From assembly GCA_902802535.1 (NCBI GenBank), contig CADCML010000030.1:1-47215 (forward strand): a stretch of DNA of 47,215 nucleotides, read 5' to 3'. The translations under genes and the position numbers were made by a program. The notes below the pieces were generated by a model. The model was not told the DNA's origin. It was given only the letters and a program-made list of their open reading frames with translations, and made no database searches. Of the stretch, positions 7,312-16,783 are shown piece after piece. Origin of the DNA: an uncultured Bacteroidia bacterium (GTDB taxonomy: Bacteria > Bacteroidota > Bacteroidia > Bacteroidales > F082). Position 1 is the first letter of the stretch. Every line of letters starts with the position of its first letter.

Positions 7312-7375
7312 CGAATTTTCCATATAATTTTTTGTGACAATTCGTGTCAAATTCATGGTAATTCGTGTAAATCTA
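7312..7375. repeat. AATTCGTG-type intergenic repeat after typA
   Basis: Several imperfect copies of AATTCGTG (for example AATTCGTGTC, AATTCATGG, AATTCGTGTA) in the AT-rich sequence right after the typA stop. Related repeats form the ends of the element at 9986-10236. Confidence 0.5.
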
Positions 7376-7377
7376 CT

Positions 7378-9189
7378 TTATTCCTCTCTACGCGAAGCGC
7401 GTTTGCGTTCCAGCTCGTCAAGGATGATTTTGCGCAGGCGCAGGCTCTTCGGCGTCACTTCAAGATACTCGTCGTCGCGGATGTATTCCATGTATTCCTC
7501 TAATGAGAACCGCACGGGCGGGATGAGGCGGATGGCCTCGTCGCTGCCGGAAGCACGCACGTTGGTGAGGTGCTTGGTCTTGCACACGTTGATGACGATG
7601 TCGTTGCTGCGGGTGTTCTCGCCAATGACTTCACCGGCATACACGTCCTCATTCGGGTTGACGAAAAAGATACCACGGTCTTGCAATTTCCAAATGGCGT
7701 AGGGGATGGCTTGTCCCGTTTCCATCGAAATCAATGCACCTGTATTGCGGGTCGGCATTTCGCCTTTCCAAGGTTCGTAACCCTTGAAGCGATGCGAAAC
7801 GATGGCCTCACCCTCGGTGACGGTCAACAGTATGTTTCTCAGGCCGATAAGTCCGCGAGCGGGGATGTCGAAGTCTAAGCACATGCGGTCGCCTTTGGGT
7901 TCCATTTGGGTCATTTCGCCCTTACGCGCACTGACCTGTTCGATGACACGACCCGAAAAGTCTTCTGGCACAAGGACGGTCAAGGCTTCAATAGGCTCGC
8001 ATTTCACGTCGTCGATGTATTTCACGATGACCTTGGGCTGTCCAAGTTGGAACTCGTATCCCTCGCGGCGCATAGTTTCCACGAGAATGCTCAAATGCAA
8101 GATGCCACGACCGTAAACCATCAGAGAATCAGGTGAATCGGTGTCTTCCACCTTCAGGGCGAGGTTCTTCTCGGTTTCTTTATATAAACGTTCGCGCAGG
8201 TGGCGTGAGGTGACATATTTGCCTTCCTTGCCGAAAAACGGCGAGTTGTTGATGGTGAACAACATGCTCATCGTCGGTTCGTCCACATGGATGGGCGGCA
8301 GCGGCTCGGGGTTCTCATAATCGGCCACGGTGTCGCCAATTTCAAAATCGTCGATACCCATGAGTGCGATGATGTCACCGGCCTCGACGGGTTTTTTGGT
8401 GCGTTCCTTGCCCAAGCCTTCAAAAGTATAAAGTTCCTTGATGGTTGAGCGAGTGACGGAGCCGTCGCGTTTCACCAAAGAAACGTTCTGTCCGGCCTGT
8501 AATACACCACGTTTCAGTCGACCCACGGCGATACGACCCACGTATGAACTGTAATCTAAAGAGGTAATCAGCATTTGCGGCGTGCCTTCCTCGAATTTCG
8601 CGGGCGGGATGGTGTCGATGATGACATCCAAAAGGTAGGAAACGTTGTCGGTGACGTTGTTCCAGTCGTCCGACATCCAGCCTTGCTTCGAGGAGCCGTA
8701 AACGGTGGGGAAGTCCAGTTGGTCTTCGGTCGCGCCGAGGTTGAACATCAGGTCGAAGACGGCCTCTTGCACCTCTTCAGGACGGCAGTTGGGCTTGTCC
8801 ACCTTGTTGATGACCACGATGGGCTTCAGGCCCAGTTCGATGGCCTTTTGCAGCACGAAACGGGTCTGCGGCATGGGGCCTTCAAAGGCATCGACGAGCA
8901 GTAGCACGCCATCGGCCATGTTCAAGACGCGCTCCACCTCACCGCCAAAGTCGGCGTGGCCGGGAGTATCGATAATGTTGATTTTCACGTCCTTGTAACG
9001 CACCGACACGTTCTTGGAAAGAATGGTGATGCCGCGTTCGCGTTCGAGGTCGTTGTTGTCCAAAATGAGTTGGCCAGGTGCCTCGTCCGATTCCTTGAAC
9101 AGTTGCGATTGATAAAGGATACGGTCCACAAGGGTAGTTTTGCCGTGGTCAACGTGGGCGATAATTGCTATATTTCTGATATTCTGCAT
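7378..9189 (-). CDS. typA: Translational GTPase TypA/BipA
   Basis: A 603-residue ribosome-binding GTPase of the EF-G/LepA class, linked to stress adaptation and 50S assembly. The G1 motif AHVDHGKTT begins near residue 10, G3 is [12 protein letters not shown] and G4 [10 protein letters not shown]; domains II, III and V and the BipA-specific C-terminal region ([19 protein letters not shown]) follow. The length is typical. The start at 9189 was preferred over an ATG 14 codons upstream because the TATTTTTG promoter (9221-9228) overlaps that longer N-terminus. Confidence 0.96.
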   Translation of the reverse strand: MQNIRNIAIIAHVDHGKTTLVDRILYQSQLFKESDEAPGQLILDNNDLERERGITILSKNVSVRYKDVKINIIDTPGHADFGGEVERVLNMADGVLLLVDAFEGPMPQTRFVLQKAIELGLKPIVVINKVDKPNCRPEEVQEAVFDLMFNLGATEDQLDFPTVYGSSKQGWMSDDWNNVTDNVSYLLDVIIDTIPPAKFEEGTPQMLITSLDYSSYVGRIAVGRLKRGVLQAGQNVSLVKRDGSVTRSTIKELYTFEGLGKERTKKPVEAGDIIALMGIDDFEIGDTVADYENPEPLPPIHVDEPTMSMLFTINNSPFFGKEGKYVTSRHLRERLYKETEKNLALKVEDTDSPDSLMVYGRGILHLSILVETMRREGYEFQLGQPKVIVKYIDDVKCEPIEALTVLVPEDFSGRVIEQVSARKGEMTQMEPKGDRMCLDFDIPARGLIGLRNILLTVTEGEAIVSHRFKGYEPWKGEMPTRNTGALISMETGQAIPYAIWKLQDRGIFFVNPNEDVYAGEVIGENTRSNDIVINVCKTKHLTNVRASGSDEAIRLIPPVRFSLEEYMEYIRDDEYLEVTPKSLRLRKIILDELERKRASRREE

Positions 9190-9220
9190 TTTAGTAAAAA
9201 TTTTCTTGAAAATCAAGGCG

Positions 9221-9228
9221 CAAAAATA
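9221..9228 (-). promoter_or_regulatory. -7 promoter element of typA
   Basis: Reads TATTTTTG on the minus strand, 32-39 bases upstream of the chosen typA start. Confidence 0.65.
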
Positions 9229-9250
9229 CAAAAAAGGAATGATAGCTTGA

Positions 9251-9973
9251 TTATTTCATCCAATAAAACTCTTCTTTAGCGACAATCGGCCTAAAATACT
9301 CATCAATAATCCCTTGCTCAACAAGTTCTTTCGGTGTGCCTTGGCGCAGGGGCTGGTGTGGCGCCATCACCCAGAGGCGGTCGGAGTGGCGGAGAAGCAG
9401 GTCGAGGTCGTGGCTGCTGAAGAGGATGGTTTTGCGTTTTTCGCGTGAAAGCTTGTGCATGATGTTGACCAGTTCGATCTTGCTCGGATAGTCGAGGAAG
9501 GCGGCGGGCTCGTCCATGAAGATGAGAGGTGTGTCTTGAACCAATGCCTTGGCAATCATTACTTTCTGTTGTTCGCCGTCGCTCAAGGAAACGAAGTTGC
9601 GGTTGACCAAATGGCTGATGCCAACGGTTTCAAGGCTGTCGTAGATGATTTGCTCGTCTTCGGCTTTTAGTTTGGCCAAGAGACCGAGATGGGGATAGCG
9701 CAGGTCGTCGGGCTTCTCAGTCAGCACGAGGCTGAAGAGTGAACTGCGCTCGGTGGGCGAGTAATCGCGCAAGTCCTTTCCAAACAGTTTGACCTCGCCA
9801 CCGATGGGCTTGATGCTGGCCGAAAGTGTCTTGAACAGCGTCGTCTTGCCCGAGCCATTGGGCCCCGCCAAGGCCACGATGTCGCCCTCGCTGAGGCTGA
9901 CATTGACCTCGGGAATCAGCGGCTGGCCTTTGTAGCCGATTAACAGATGATATGTTTGTAGGACTTCTCTCAT
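9251..9973 (-). CDS. ABC transporter ATP-binding protein, FecE/BtuD type
   Basis: A 240-residue ATPase of the iron-siderophore/haem/cobalamin uptake class. Walker A GPNGSGKTTLF is near residue 37, the signature loop LSDGEQQKVMIAKAL, Walker B LIFMDEPAAFLD and the switch histidine in SSHD are all present, so it should be active. It follows the FecCD permease gene (10258-11316) on the same strand, but 284 bases containing a repeat element separate them. No substrate-binding protein gene is seen in the window, so the substrate (iron chelate, haem or B12) cannot be decided. Confidence 0.88.
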   Translation of the reverse strand: MREVLQTYHLLIGYKGQPLIPEVNVSLSEGDIVALAGPNGSGKTTLFKTLSASIKPIGGEVKLFGKDLRDYSPTERSSLFSLVLTEKPDDLRYPHLGLLAKLKAEDEQIIYDSLETVGISHLVNRNFVSLSDGEQQKVMIAKALVQDTPLIFMDEPAAFLDYPSKIELVNIMHKLSREKRKTILFSSHDLDLLLRHSDRLWVMAPHQPLRQGTPKELVEQGIIDEYFRPIVAKEEFYWMK

Positions 9974-9985
9974 AATGGTCTATTT

Positions 9986-10236
9986 AACTACGAATTACAC
10001 GAATTATACGAATTTGATAAAGAATTTGGGACGCAAGCGTCCGAATGAATACGAATTGAGCTGAAGAAGCGCTTTGCGTCATTGAGAACAATAGGGGAGC
10101 AATCCATATAAATGAATTTTTGGATTGCTTCGTGCCTCGCAATGACGCGAAGCCCAGTCGTGCAAAGCAACACAAATTCGTCCCATTCGCGGCGAAAGCC
10201 GCAAAATTATTCGTTTTATTCGTGTAATTCGTAGTT
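9986..10236. mobile_element. MITE-like composite repeat with 19-base inverted ends
   Basis: AACTACGAATTACACGAAT at 9986-10004 is perfectly inverted at 10218-10236. Inside are an ACGCAAGCGT-type hairpin (about 10029-10042) and a nested inverted repeat (10071-10153) of a family also present at 46678-46754. No ORF or target duplication is clear. It splits the permease and ATPase genes of one transporter. It may instead be two overlapping intergenic repeats rather than a transposed unit. Confidence 0.55.
10071..10153. repeat. REP-like inverted repeat (GCAATGAC family)
   Basis: GCTTTGCGTCATTG at 10071-10084 pairs with CAATGACGCGAAGC at 10140-10153, and GCAATCCA at 10099-10106 with TGGATTGC at 10121-10128. 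The same two modules occur at 46678-46754. Confidence 0.7.
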
Positions 10237-10257
10237 CCTTTTATCATTTCATATTCA

Positions 10258-11316
10258 TTATGACTGACTAAACCGTTGCCGATGGAAGATAACCCACAAC
10301 ACAATAGGTGCACCAATAAGCGCCGTGACCGAGTTGATGGGCAGGTTGCCTTCGAACGAGGGCAGACGAGCGATGAGGTTGCATAACAAAGCCAAATCCA
10401 TGCCGATGAAGGCTGTGGCTGGGATGAGCAGTTTGTGGTCGCTACTCTTGAACAGGAACCGCGCGATATGTGGCACGGCCAAGCCCAAGAAAGCAATAGG
10501 CCCGCAAAACGCCGTGATAAGTGCCGTGAGGAAGCCCGAAGCCAAGATGATGAGCATACTGCTTCGCCTGATGTTCACGCCGAGGTTTTCAGCGTAACGT
10601 TCGCCCAACAGCAAGAGGTTCAAGGTCTTGAACAATAGGAACGATGCGATTGTACCTCCCACAACGGCGATGGCAAAAAACGGTAATTGTGCCTTGCTCA
10701 CATTGGAGAAACTGCCCATGCCCCATATAACAAAGGAGTGCAGCCCTTCCTTTTGGCTGAAAAACTTCAAAATATCGGTGACCGAGCCGGCGATATAGGC
10801 AATCATGATGCCCACCAATACAAGGCTGACCATGCTTCGTAACCTTGAACTCAGCGCAAGGATGAGCAAAAGCACCGCAAAAGCACCCAAAAAAGCTGCT
10901 ACAGTGACACCAAAAGTGGACCACAACGCCAAGGTATTGACTGACAGTCCCGTAGCCGTGCCCAACAAAATGACCAAAGCCACGCCAAGGCTCGAACCAC
11001 TACTGATGCCCAATAGGGAAGGGTCGGCCAAGGGATTGCGGAACAAAGTCTGCATCAAAAGGCCTGAAATTGAGAGTCCTATGCCCGCTAATAGTGCTGT
11101 AATGGCCTGAGGCAGACGGTAATCCAAAATGATAGCGCGGTAGGTGGAACTTTCATCACCGCGCAATGCCTGAACGAAATCCCGATGCGGAATGTTGACC
11201 GATCCCAAGCGAAGGTTCAATAGGAAAAGCACCACGCCGACGGCAATGATTAATAAGGTTATCAGTGCAATTGGAGGACGTTGACGGAGGGAAATATGTT
11301 CAGTTTTGGTGGTCAT
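10258..11316 (-). CDS. FecCD-family ABC transporter permease
   Basis: A 352-residue integral membrane permease of the iron-chelate/cobalamin uptake class, expected to dimerise and pair with the downstream FecE-type ATPase. There are about 9-10 hydrophobic segments. Family signatures: RLPQAITALLAGIGLSISG, MQTLFRNPLADPSLLGIS, and GPIAFLGLAVPHIAR near the ATPase coupling loop. The start at 11316 lies 18 bases after the stop of the O-antigen-ligase-like gene, so it may be read as the tail of the polysaccharide operon. Confidence 0.92.
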   Translation of the reverse strand: MTTKTEHISLRQRPPIALITLLIIAVGVVLFLLNLRLGSVNIPHRDFVQALRGDESSTYRAIILDYRLPQAITALLAGIGLSISGLLMQTLFRNPLADPSLLGISSGSSLGVALVILLGTATGLSVNTLALWSTFGVTVAAFLGAFAVLLLILALSSRLRSMVSLVLVGIMIAYIAGSVTDILKFFSQKEGLHSFVIWGMGSFSNVSKAQLPFFAIAVVGGTIASFLLFKTLNLLLLGERYAENLGVNIRRSSMLIILASGFLTALITAFCGPIAFLGLAVPHIARFLFKSSDHKLLIPATAFIGMDLALLCNLIARLPSFEGNLPINSVTALIGAPIVLWVIFHRQRFSQS

Positions 11317-11334
11317 TTTGTTTGCTGAAAGCTC

Positions 11335-12774
11335 TTATTCCACCGATTCAAATTCCGTTTTATCAGCATAATAAACATCAACAGCAGCAATCAAAGCGGC
11401 AAGGCTCCAGACAGGGACGGCCAGCTTGTCAGTGTCCAAGAAGTTGTTGAGGAAGCCGTGAACGAAATAGCTGATGAAGGCAAGGGTGGCACCCAAGACC
11501 AACACTTTGGCGCTCTTGTTCTTGCAACGGTTGTAGGTCTTCAAGCCGCAATACACCGTAACGACGACCAAGGTCAGCACAAGGAGCGAGCCTACCAGAC
11601 CTTGTTCGGCCAAAGGACCAAAATATTCGGAGTGGGCATTGCCGCCATCGCCGGCATTGGTGCTGATGATGGTCTTTTCCTTCGACATTTGATAAGGTGC
11701 ATACACAAACTGGTAGGTACCTGGTCCCCAGCCGAATACAGGCCGCTCATTGAACAATCGGAAAGCCGATTGCCAGCGGTTGATGCGTTCCAGATTGGAG
11801 GCGTCAGTAGAGATATTGGTGATGGATTGCACGTTTTCCACAAGGTCGCCGGAAGCATCTTGGTTGTTCTTCTCCAACGCGTCGATGATTTGGTTTTGGA
11901 AGGTGAGGAACAGTCCTACCAAAATGATTACCGCAGCGGCAATCCAGCGGAACTTGATACGCAACAGCACACAAATCAATACGCCCAATGCGGCAATCAT
12001 GCTTAGCCAAGCCGCACGGCAGTTGGAAAGTGTCAATGCGACACTGAGCAGGACGACTACGCCTATGATGACCACTCGGCGGCTTTTCTTCACGCCTGGC
12101 AGAAAAACATAGGTCAGGGCAAGGATGAGATAGATGGCCAACGCGGCGCCGTAGGCAGTATGGTCATTATAAAAAGGTGTCATCACCCAGTGGGCCGAGT
12201 CGCCGTCGAAACCATACTGGGCATGGTGGATGATGGTGTACACACATACGATGCACAAGGCCGCGATGTAAAGCCAAATGAAACGATGGATGTTTTTGGG
12301 GTCTTTGAAAAGGAGGGCGCACAGGAAGAACGCTGGAACGACGAACCACAGCCTCGACAATATGAACTTGATGGACACCACAGGCATTTCGCTGGTGACG
12401 GTGGTTACAAGCATCCACGAGAACATGCAGTAAATGACGATGGCGATGGGATGGCGGGAGATGCGCCGGTCGTAATGGCCATCGTAGAGCATTTTTGCCA
12501 CAAATAAAACCAAAATGCCCATCAGCAAAGGCTCGGCAGGCAATGATATGGCCAACCCTGACTCAAGGGTTTTCAGGTTGATGGAAAGCGGCACGGTGAA
12601 AGCCGTGAGCAACAGCACTTTGTCCAAGGAAAAGATATAAAGCAGTAATACGCCCAGCACTACGGGAAGGGCTAAGAAAAGGTAGATGTCCTTCTTCACC
12701 ACAAGATACAACCCCACGGCAACGAAAAGTGCAGCAATGAGGTAGAGCCAGGCTATTTTTGCTTTCTTCTCCAC
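11335..12774 (-). CDS. O-antigen ligase / polysaccharide polymerase-like membrane protein
   Basis: A 479-residue protein with about 11 transmembrane helices. A periplasmic stretch contains RPVFGWGPGTYQFVYAPY and AHSEYFGPLAEQGLVGSL, the hallmark pattern of the Wzy_C/WaaL superfamily. It likely joins or polymerises undecaprenyl-linked glycans. The start is GTG at 12774, three bases after the stop of the Wzz-type gene, so translation is coupled. Ligase and polymerase cannot be told apart by sequence alone. Its neighbours (flippase and two Wzz proteins) favour a capsule, exopolysaccharide or LPS assembly role. Confidence 0.82.
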   Translation of the reverse strand: MEKKAKIAWLYLIAALFVAVGLYLVVKKDIYLFLALPVVLGVLLLYIFSLDKVLLLTAFTVPLSINLKTLESGLAISLPAEPLLMGILVLFVAKMLYDGHYDRRISRHPIAIVIYCMFSWMLVTTVTSEMPVVSIKFILSRLWFVVPAFFLCALLFKDPKNIHRFIWLYIAALCIVCVYTIIHHAQYGFDGDSAHWVMTPFYNDHTAYGAALAIYLILALTYVFLPGVKKSRRVVIIGVVVLLSVALTLSNCRAAWLSMIAALGVLICVLLRIKFRWIAAAVIILVGLFLTFQNQIIDALEKNNQDASGDLVENVQSITNISTDASNLERINRWQSAFRLFNERPVFGWGPGTYQFVYAPYQMSKEKTIISTNAGDGGNAHSEYFGPLAEQGLVGSLLVLTLVVVTVYCGLKTYNRCKNKSAKVLVLGATLAFISYFVHGFLNNFLDTDKLAVPVWSLAALIAAVDVYYADKTEFESVE

Positions 12775-12777
12775 GGC

Positions 12778-13713
12778 TTATTTGTTGTCAATAACGAAAC
12801 GTTTCCTGTTTTCGATGATGAAGATGACCACGATGGAAAGCAACAAGGCACCCAAGCCGCACAAAGCGACTACGACCCAACGCACGGGGAAGGCTTTTTT
12901 GTCGGAGGGGAAGGGCTCGGTGACAATGTTGGAATAAGTGAGGTTGGAGTGATAGAAACGCAGGTTTTGCTCGTAGTCGACTTTGGTGGCGACGTAAGTG
13001 TTGCCTTCGGCTGCGATTTTGGTATGCAGGTCGATGAGCTCGGCGACATATTGTTCCAAATTGGCCTGCATTTCGTTGGCTCTTGTTGAGCCGCTCAATA
13101 TGCTCTTGGTTGCCTCACGAGTCTGGCTGGAGATATCGGAGATGCCGTAGGTAGTGCAGATTTCAGTGTAGCGATGCTTAAGCGAGTCGATGTTGCGCTG
13201 CTTCTCGTTCAGCTGTCTTTCGTACATGGCCACCACTTCAGCCACCTTCGAGGTATGCAGGTCATGGACTTTCCGGTCGTAGAAGTTGAGGATGTCCTTG
13301 GCGATGTCGCAAGCCACAAAGGGGTCTTTGTCCATCACGGTGATGCTGACGGCCTCGTAAGGCGTTTTGCTAATCTTGATTTTGCTGCGGTACTCATTAA
13401 TCATATAGGTCTTGGCAAATTGGTCGGCCTTGTTGATTTTGTAGTCCGTCCACAGGTCGTATTTCTCGACGATGGAGTCCATGATGGAGGTCGAATTGAT
13501 GATTTCGAGCATCTGCTCAGTCTCGCTTTCATCGGAGTAGGGACTGATGTTGGCGGGATAAGCCACGGCCACTGATTTGAAAAGCGGCGTGATGAACATG
13601 GAACTTGAAAAAACGGCTCCGCATAGGGCGGCTGCCATAGTGATGATGATGATGTGCCATTTCCATTTCAGGATGATTTGCACTAAAGAAAGGTTGTTAA
13701 AATTGTTATCCAT
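12778..13713 (-). CDS. Wzz-type chain-length determinant protein (second copy)
   Basis: A 311-residue inner-membrane protein with a transmembrane helix near each end and a large periplasmic domain between, as in Wzz/PCP polysaccharide co-polymerases. Recognisable parts are SSSMFITPLFKSVAVAYPAN after the first helix, a coiled-coil region (VVAMYERQLNEKQRNIDSL), and PVRWVVVALCGLGALLLS at the C-terminal helix. The start at 13713 was preferred over 13755. It is homologous to the neighbouring 13769-14836 gene (shared FxxSxFITPLxKS, EQMLxxxNS and YPVRW-type motifs), so the two likely arose by duplication. No Wzc-type kinase domain. Confidence 0.8.
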   Translation of the reverse strand: MDNNFNNLSLVQIILKWKWHIIIITMAAALCGAVFSSSMFITPLFKSVAVAYPANISPYSDESETEQMLEIINSTSIMDSIVEKYDLWTDYKINKADQFAKTYMINEYRSKIKISKTPYEAVSITVMDKDPFVACDIAKDILNFYDRKVHDLHTSKVAEVVAMYERQLNEKQRNIDSLKHRYTEICTTYGISDISSQTREATKSILSGSTRANEMQANLEQYVAELIDLHTKIAAEGNTYVATKVDYEQNLRFYHSNLTYSNIVTEPFPSDKKAFPVRWVVVALCGLGALLLSIVVIFIIENRKRFVIDNK

Positions 13714-13768
13714 TGTTGTTTGTGTTGTTTTCTGAGCAATGCTTTTGGTTCGCAAAATAGAGGTTAAG

Positions 13769-14836
13769 TTATTTGTTTTCTTTGGTTTGTGTGGTTTTTT
13801 TGACCGAGTATTTCTCGGTCTCGTTACGAAAAAAGTCTTTCGAGCGGTCGTAAATGACGATACAGAAAATGAGCAACAGGAAGGTGCTCAGCACGGTGAC
13901 CACCACGATGATCCAGCGGACGGGATAGCTCTTGCGCTCGGCTTGGAAAGCCGAGGTGACCACGAACTTGTGGGGGATGAACTCCGTGGCATCCACTTTG
14001 GCTTCTTCGTATTTTGACTTGACCAAAGAGAGTTGTAGGCGGTCGTTGTCCAAACGCTCATTGATGGCGTAGGAGGCACCGCCGTATTCGGCCAAGATAT
14101 CCAATTGTTTCTGTATGTTATTGATTCCTTGTGTATTGCCCTTGCCGAGCTCAACGGCCATTTGGCGGCTGAGCATCTCGACTTGCGACTCATAGTCGAA
14201 TACGCCGAGTTTGCGCAGGGTGTTCAAGGAGTCTTCAAGCATGTCCATCTCGGCAACGAGTGTGTTGTATTCCTGCTCCACGATGCGGTAGGCCTCAATG
14301 GCGACTTCCTTCTGCATTTGGTTCATGGTGCTGTCGAAAATCTCGGCAATCTCGTTGGCGATGCGTGCCGAAAGGGCGGGGTCAGAGTCCATGACGGTGA
14401 TTTTCACGGCATTGTATTCCGTCCGCCTGAACTTGATTCGGGCATCATAGAGCTTGTTCAGCTTGGTGATAGGGTATTTGCTGTCAGGCTTGATTTCGTA
14501 GTGTTCCATCAGGTTGAAACGGCTGATGACCTTGTCGCGCACACGGTTGGAGTTCAGCACTTGCAGCATCTGTTCGGTTTGTTCGTCCTCGCCGAAGTTC
14601 ATGATGTCTTTCTCCGACTGGTAGGTCGTGCTAATCAGCACCTTGGAGATGGAGTTGCTGGAAGTGGGGTAGATGACCGTTGTGGACTTATACAGGGGCG
14701 TGATGAAAAAAGGAGCGCTGAAAATGATGGCACAAAGGGCGGCCATCGCCAAAATGATGAGTATGGGCTTCCTATAATTCACCAATAGTCTGCATAAGTA
14801 TTTGGAATTGTAGGTGTTATGTGTCTGTTCGTCCAT
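13769..14836 (-). CDS. Wzz-type chain-length determinant protein (first copy)
   Basis: A 355-residue Wzz/PCP protein. Its first transmembrane helix is at about 23-45 (PILIILAMAALCAIIFSAPF), followed by ITPLYKSTTVIYPT, a periplasmic domain with a coiled coil (VEQEYNTLVAEMDMLEDSLN), and a second helix at about 310-332 after YPVRW. The cytosolic tail is Lys/Thr-rich. It should set modal glycan length together with the polymerase. A TATTTTTG promoter 23-30 bases upstream suggests it starts its own transcript with the second Wzz and the ligase-like gene. Confidence 0.82.
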   Translation of the reverse strand: MDEQTHNTYNSKYLCRLLVNYRKPILIILAMAALCAIIFSAPFFITPLYKSTTVIYPTSSNSISKVLISTTYQSEKDIMNFGEDEQTEQMLQVLNSNRVRDKVISRFNLMEHYEIKPDSKYPITKLNKLYDARIKFRRTEYNAVKITVMDSDPALSARIANEIAEIFDSTMNQMQKEVAIEAYRIVEQEYNTLVAEMDMLEDSLNTLRKLGVFDYESQVEMLSRQMAVELGKGNTQGINNIQKQLDILAEYGGASYAINERLDNDRLQLSLVKSKYEEAKVDATEFIPHKFVVTSAFQAERKSYPVRWIIVVVTVLSTFLLLIFCIVIYDRSKDFFRNETEKYSVKKTTQTKENK

Positions 14837-14858
14837 ATTTGTGTGTAGAATAAGTTGC

Positions 14859-14866
14859 CAAAAATA
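14859..14866 (-). promoter_or_regulatory. -7 promoter element of the Wzz operon
   Basis: Reads TATTTTTG on the minus strand, 23-30 bases upstream of the start at 14836. Confidence 0.6.
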
Positions 14867-14902
14867 GGGAATTCCCTTGAATTGGCAATGAAAAATGTTA
14901 AA

Positions 14903-16393
14903 TCAGGCCTTTTTTTCCTTGGGAAGGACGAGGCTGACAATCTCTTTGAGGCTGAGCAAACGGGTAAAGAATATGGCTCCGCAGTTGACGGCAAATGCGA
15001 TGGCAAAGCTAATTATCCAATTGATATTCAATTGTTTGACAAGGAATGTAACCACAACTACAGTGGCCAGGAAAATGAAAATGTGAAGCCAATACCGACC
15101 GCGTATTTCCAATTTCAGGATGCGTTTGGCGAGAAGGTATTGAAGGAAAGCTGTCACGCTTTGGACGCAGAGGCTGGTGCAGGCCGCTCCGACCGCCTTG
15201 AATCGCGGAATGACGAGGAGGTTCAGCAGGATATTGATGGCAACGCCCGCTGCCGCAACGAGGTTCAATTGTTTCAGGCTACCATTGGCAGTGAGCAAAG
15301 TGCCAAAAACGTAAGTAGTTGAAAGACAGAAGAAACTGCCCATCAATAGCGGGAACACTTTGGCATATTGTCCAATGCGCAGGAGGTAAGCAACCTCAGT
15401 TTCGGCCTGTTCGGGGTTGTACATGAGCTGCATGATGTCGTGGCGATAGAACACACACATAATCAACACGATGCCAGCCATGGCCACAATGACATTGAAC
15501 GAAGTCTTGACCAAATTGTTCAGTTCCAGTTTGTTCTTCAGTGTGGCGGCAAACATGGGCAACAGCATGATTGCAAATAGGTTGGAGATGTTGTTGCCCG
15601 CATCGAAGAGGCGATAGGCGCGGCTGTAGATGCCGGCTTGCACGCCTTTGTCGTCCAAAAGACGCTCCAAAAGGACGGGTTCAATGCGGCTATAGACACT
15701 CATCAGCAGCACAAGCAGGGCGAAAGGCAGGCTTTGCCGCAGTATCTTTTTGAAAAACTGGAAGTTGATTCTGAAACTGAGTTTTTCCACGTGGCGTAAG
15801 ACAATGGTCAAGGCAAAAATGAGGGTGCAAATGTAGGCCAAAGTTTGGGCTTGCAGGAACCAGATGACGTTGAACTTCTCCTTTGGGAACCAACCGCTCC
15901 ACAGCACGAGGCTCATGATGACAATGGCCAAAACACGGTCGAAAACGCTCATGATGCTGTCTTGCTTAAATAACAGCAGGCCTTGTATGTTCGACCTCAA
16001 ATAAAGGATGAACGACAACAGGATTTGGTTTAACCCGCACCAGAACAACAGCTTGAGTTTCAAGCCTTCGCAATAGCCGAGGAAGTAGCCGACGATGAAA
16101 ATGATGACGGCATAAAACAGCCCGAGTAGCAGCTTGATTTCGGTAAGGCCGCCGAAGTGTTTGGAAAGGTTTTTCGGGTCTTGCGCGACGGCGCGGCTGT
16201 TGAAGTTGGTGATGCCAAGGTCGAGCAATATATAAAATAGGTAGGAGAAGTTGAGCAGGGCTTGGTAGGTGCCGTATGACGCGTCGCCAATCAAGTTTTG
16301 CACCTCGCGGTCGATGCCGAGAATCCAGAACGGCTTCACCAACAGGTTGAGAAACAGTAGGAAAATGATATTTTTTATGAAGCGGTTCTGCAT
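14903..16393 (-). CDS. Polysaccharide flippase (Wzx/MATE-like)
   Basis: A 496-residue membrane protein with about 14 predicted transmembrane helices, of the oligosaccharide flippase (MOP/MVF) superfamily. Typical features are an N-terminal amphipathic start followed by LLVKPFWILGIDREVQNLIG, then YGTYQALLNFSYLFYILLDLGI with the conserved N-F-x-S-R-x-x-A. It would move lipid-linked repeat units across the inner membrane. The start at 16393 was preferred over 16435 because a TACTTTTG promoter overlaps the longer N-terminus. Confidence 0.85.
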   Translation of the reverse strand: MQNRFIKNIIFLLFLNLLVKPFWILGIDREVQNLIGDASYGTYQALLNFSYLFYILLDLGITNFNSRAVAQDPKNLSKHFGGLTEIKLLLGLFYAVIIFIVGYFLGYCEGLKLKLLFWCGLNQILLSFILYLRSNIQGLLLFKQDSIMSVFDRVLAIVIMSLVLWSGWFPKEKFNVIWFLQAQTLAYICTLIFALTIVLRHVEKLSFRINFQFFKKILRQSLPFALLVLLMSVYSRIEPVLLERLLDDKGVQAGIYSRAYRLFDAGNNISNLFAIMLLPMFAATLKNKLELNNLVKTSFNVIVAMAGIVLIMCVFYRHDIMQLMYNPEQAETEVAYLLRIGQYAKVFPLLMGSFFCLSTTYVFGTLLTANGSLKQLNLVAAAGVAINILLNLLVIPRFKAVGAACTSLCVQSVTAFLQYLLAKRILKLEIRGRYWLHIFIFLATVVVVTFLVKQLNINWIISFAIAFAVNCGAIFFTRLLSLKEIVSLVLPKEKKA

Positions 16394-16415
16394 GTATGCG
16401 TCGTTGTTCGGGTGG

Positions 16416-16423
16416 CAAAAGTA
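16416..16423 (-). promoter_or_regulatory. -7 promoter element of the flippase gene
   Basis: Reads TACTTTTG on the minus strand, 23-30 bases upstream of the chosen start. Divergent from the clpS-relA promoter. Confidence 0.65.
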
Positions 16424-16475
16424 GGAAAAAAACACTTTGAAGACCTTTTTGGGCTTCCATTTTGGAAATAATGTG

Positions 16476-16483
16476 TACTTTTA
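16476..16483 (+). promoter_or_regulatory. Probable -7 element of clpS-relA
   Basis: TACTTTTA differs from TAnnTTTG at the last base. It lies 25-32 bases upstream of the clpS start. Confidence 0.45.
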
Positions 16484-16507
16484 CCCCGCGAAATTCGATT
16501 TGAAGAA

Positions 16508-16783
16508 ATGAACAAGGAACAGGAAAACGTTGATGTTCTGGAAGAGGAACTTGTTGAGAATGAGAAGAGTCTATTGCTCATCAACGACGATGTGAATACT
16601 TTTGAATATGTCATCGACACCTTGATGAAGGTGTGTCACCATACACGCGAGCAGGCCGAGACATGCGCTTGGATTACGCATTATAAGGGCAAGTGCGCCG
16701 TCATGCACGGCAGTTTTGAGGAGTTGAAGCCCTATTACGATATACTTCTCGGCCACCAGCTCACGGTAAAAATTGCAGATTAA
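16508..16783 (+). CDS. clpS: ClpS, ATP-dependent Clp protease adaptor
   Basis: A 91-residue ClpS-like adaptor that delivers N-degron substrates to a ClpA/C unfoldase. The conserved region starts at LLLINDDVNTFEYVIDTLMK, where the NDD segment and following hydrophobics form the N-degron pocket edge. The domain ends after HGSFEELKPYYDILL. An acidic disordered N-terminal tail of about 20 residues fits the family. Its stop overlaps the relA start by one base (TAATG), linking proteolysis and ppGpp signalling in one operon. No clpA/clpC in the window. Confidence 0.85.
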   Translation: MNKEQENVDVLEEELVENEKSLLLINDDVNTFEYVIDTLMKVCHHTREQAETCAWITHYKGKCAVMHGSFEELKPYYDILLGHQLTVKIAD

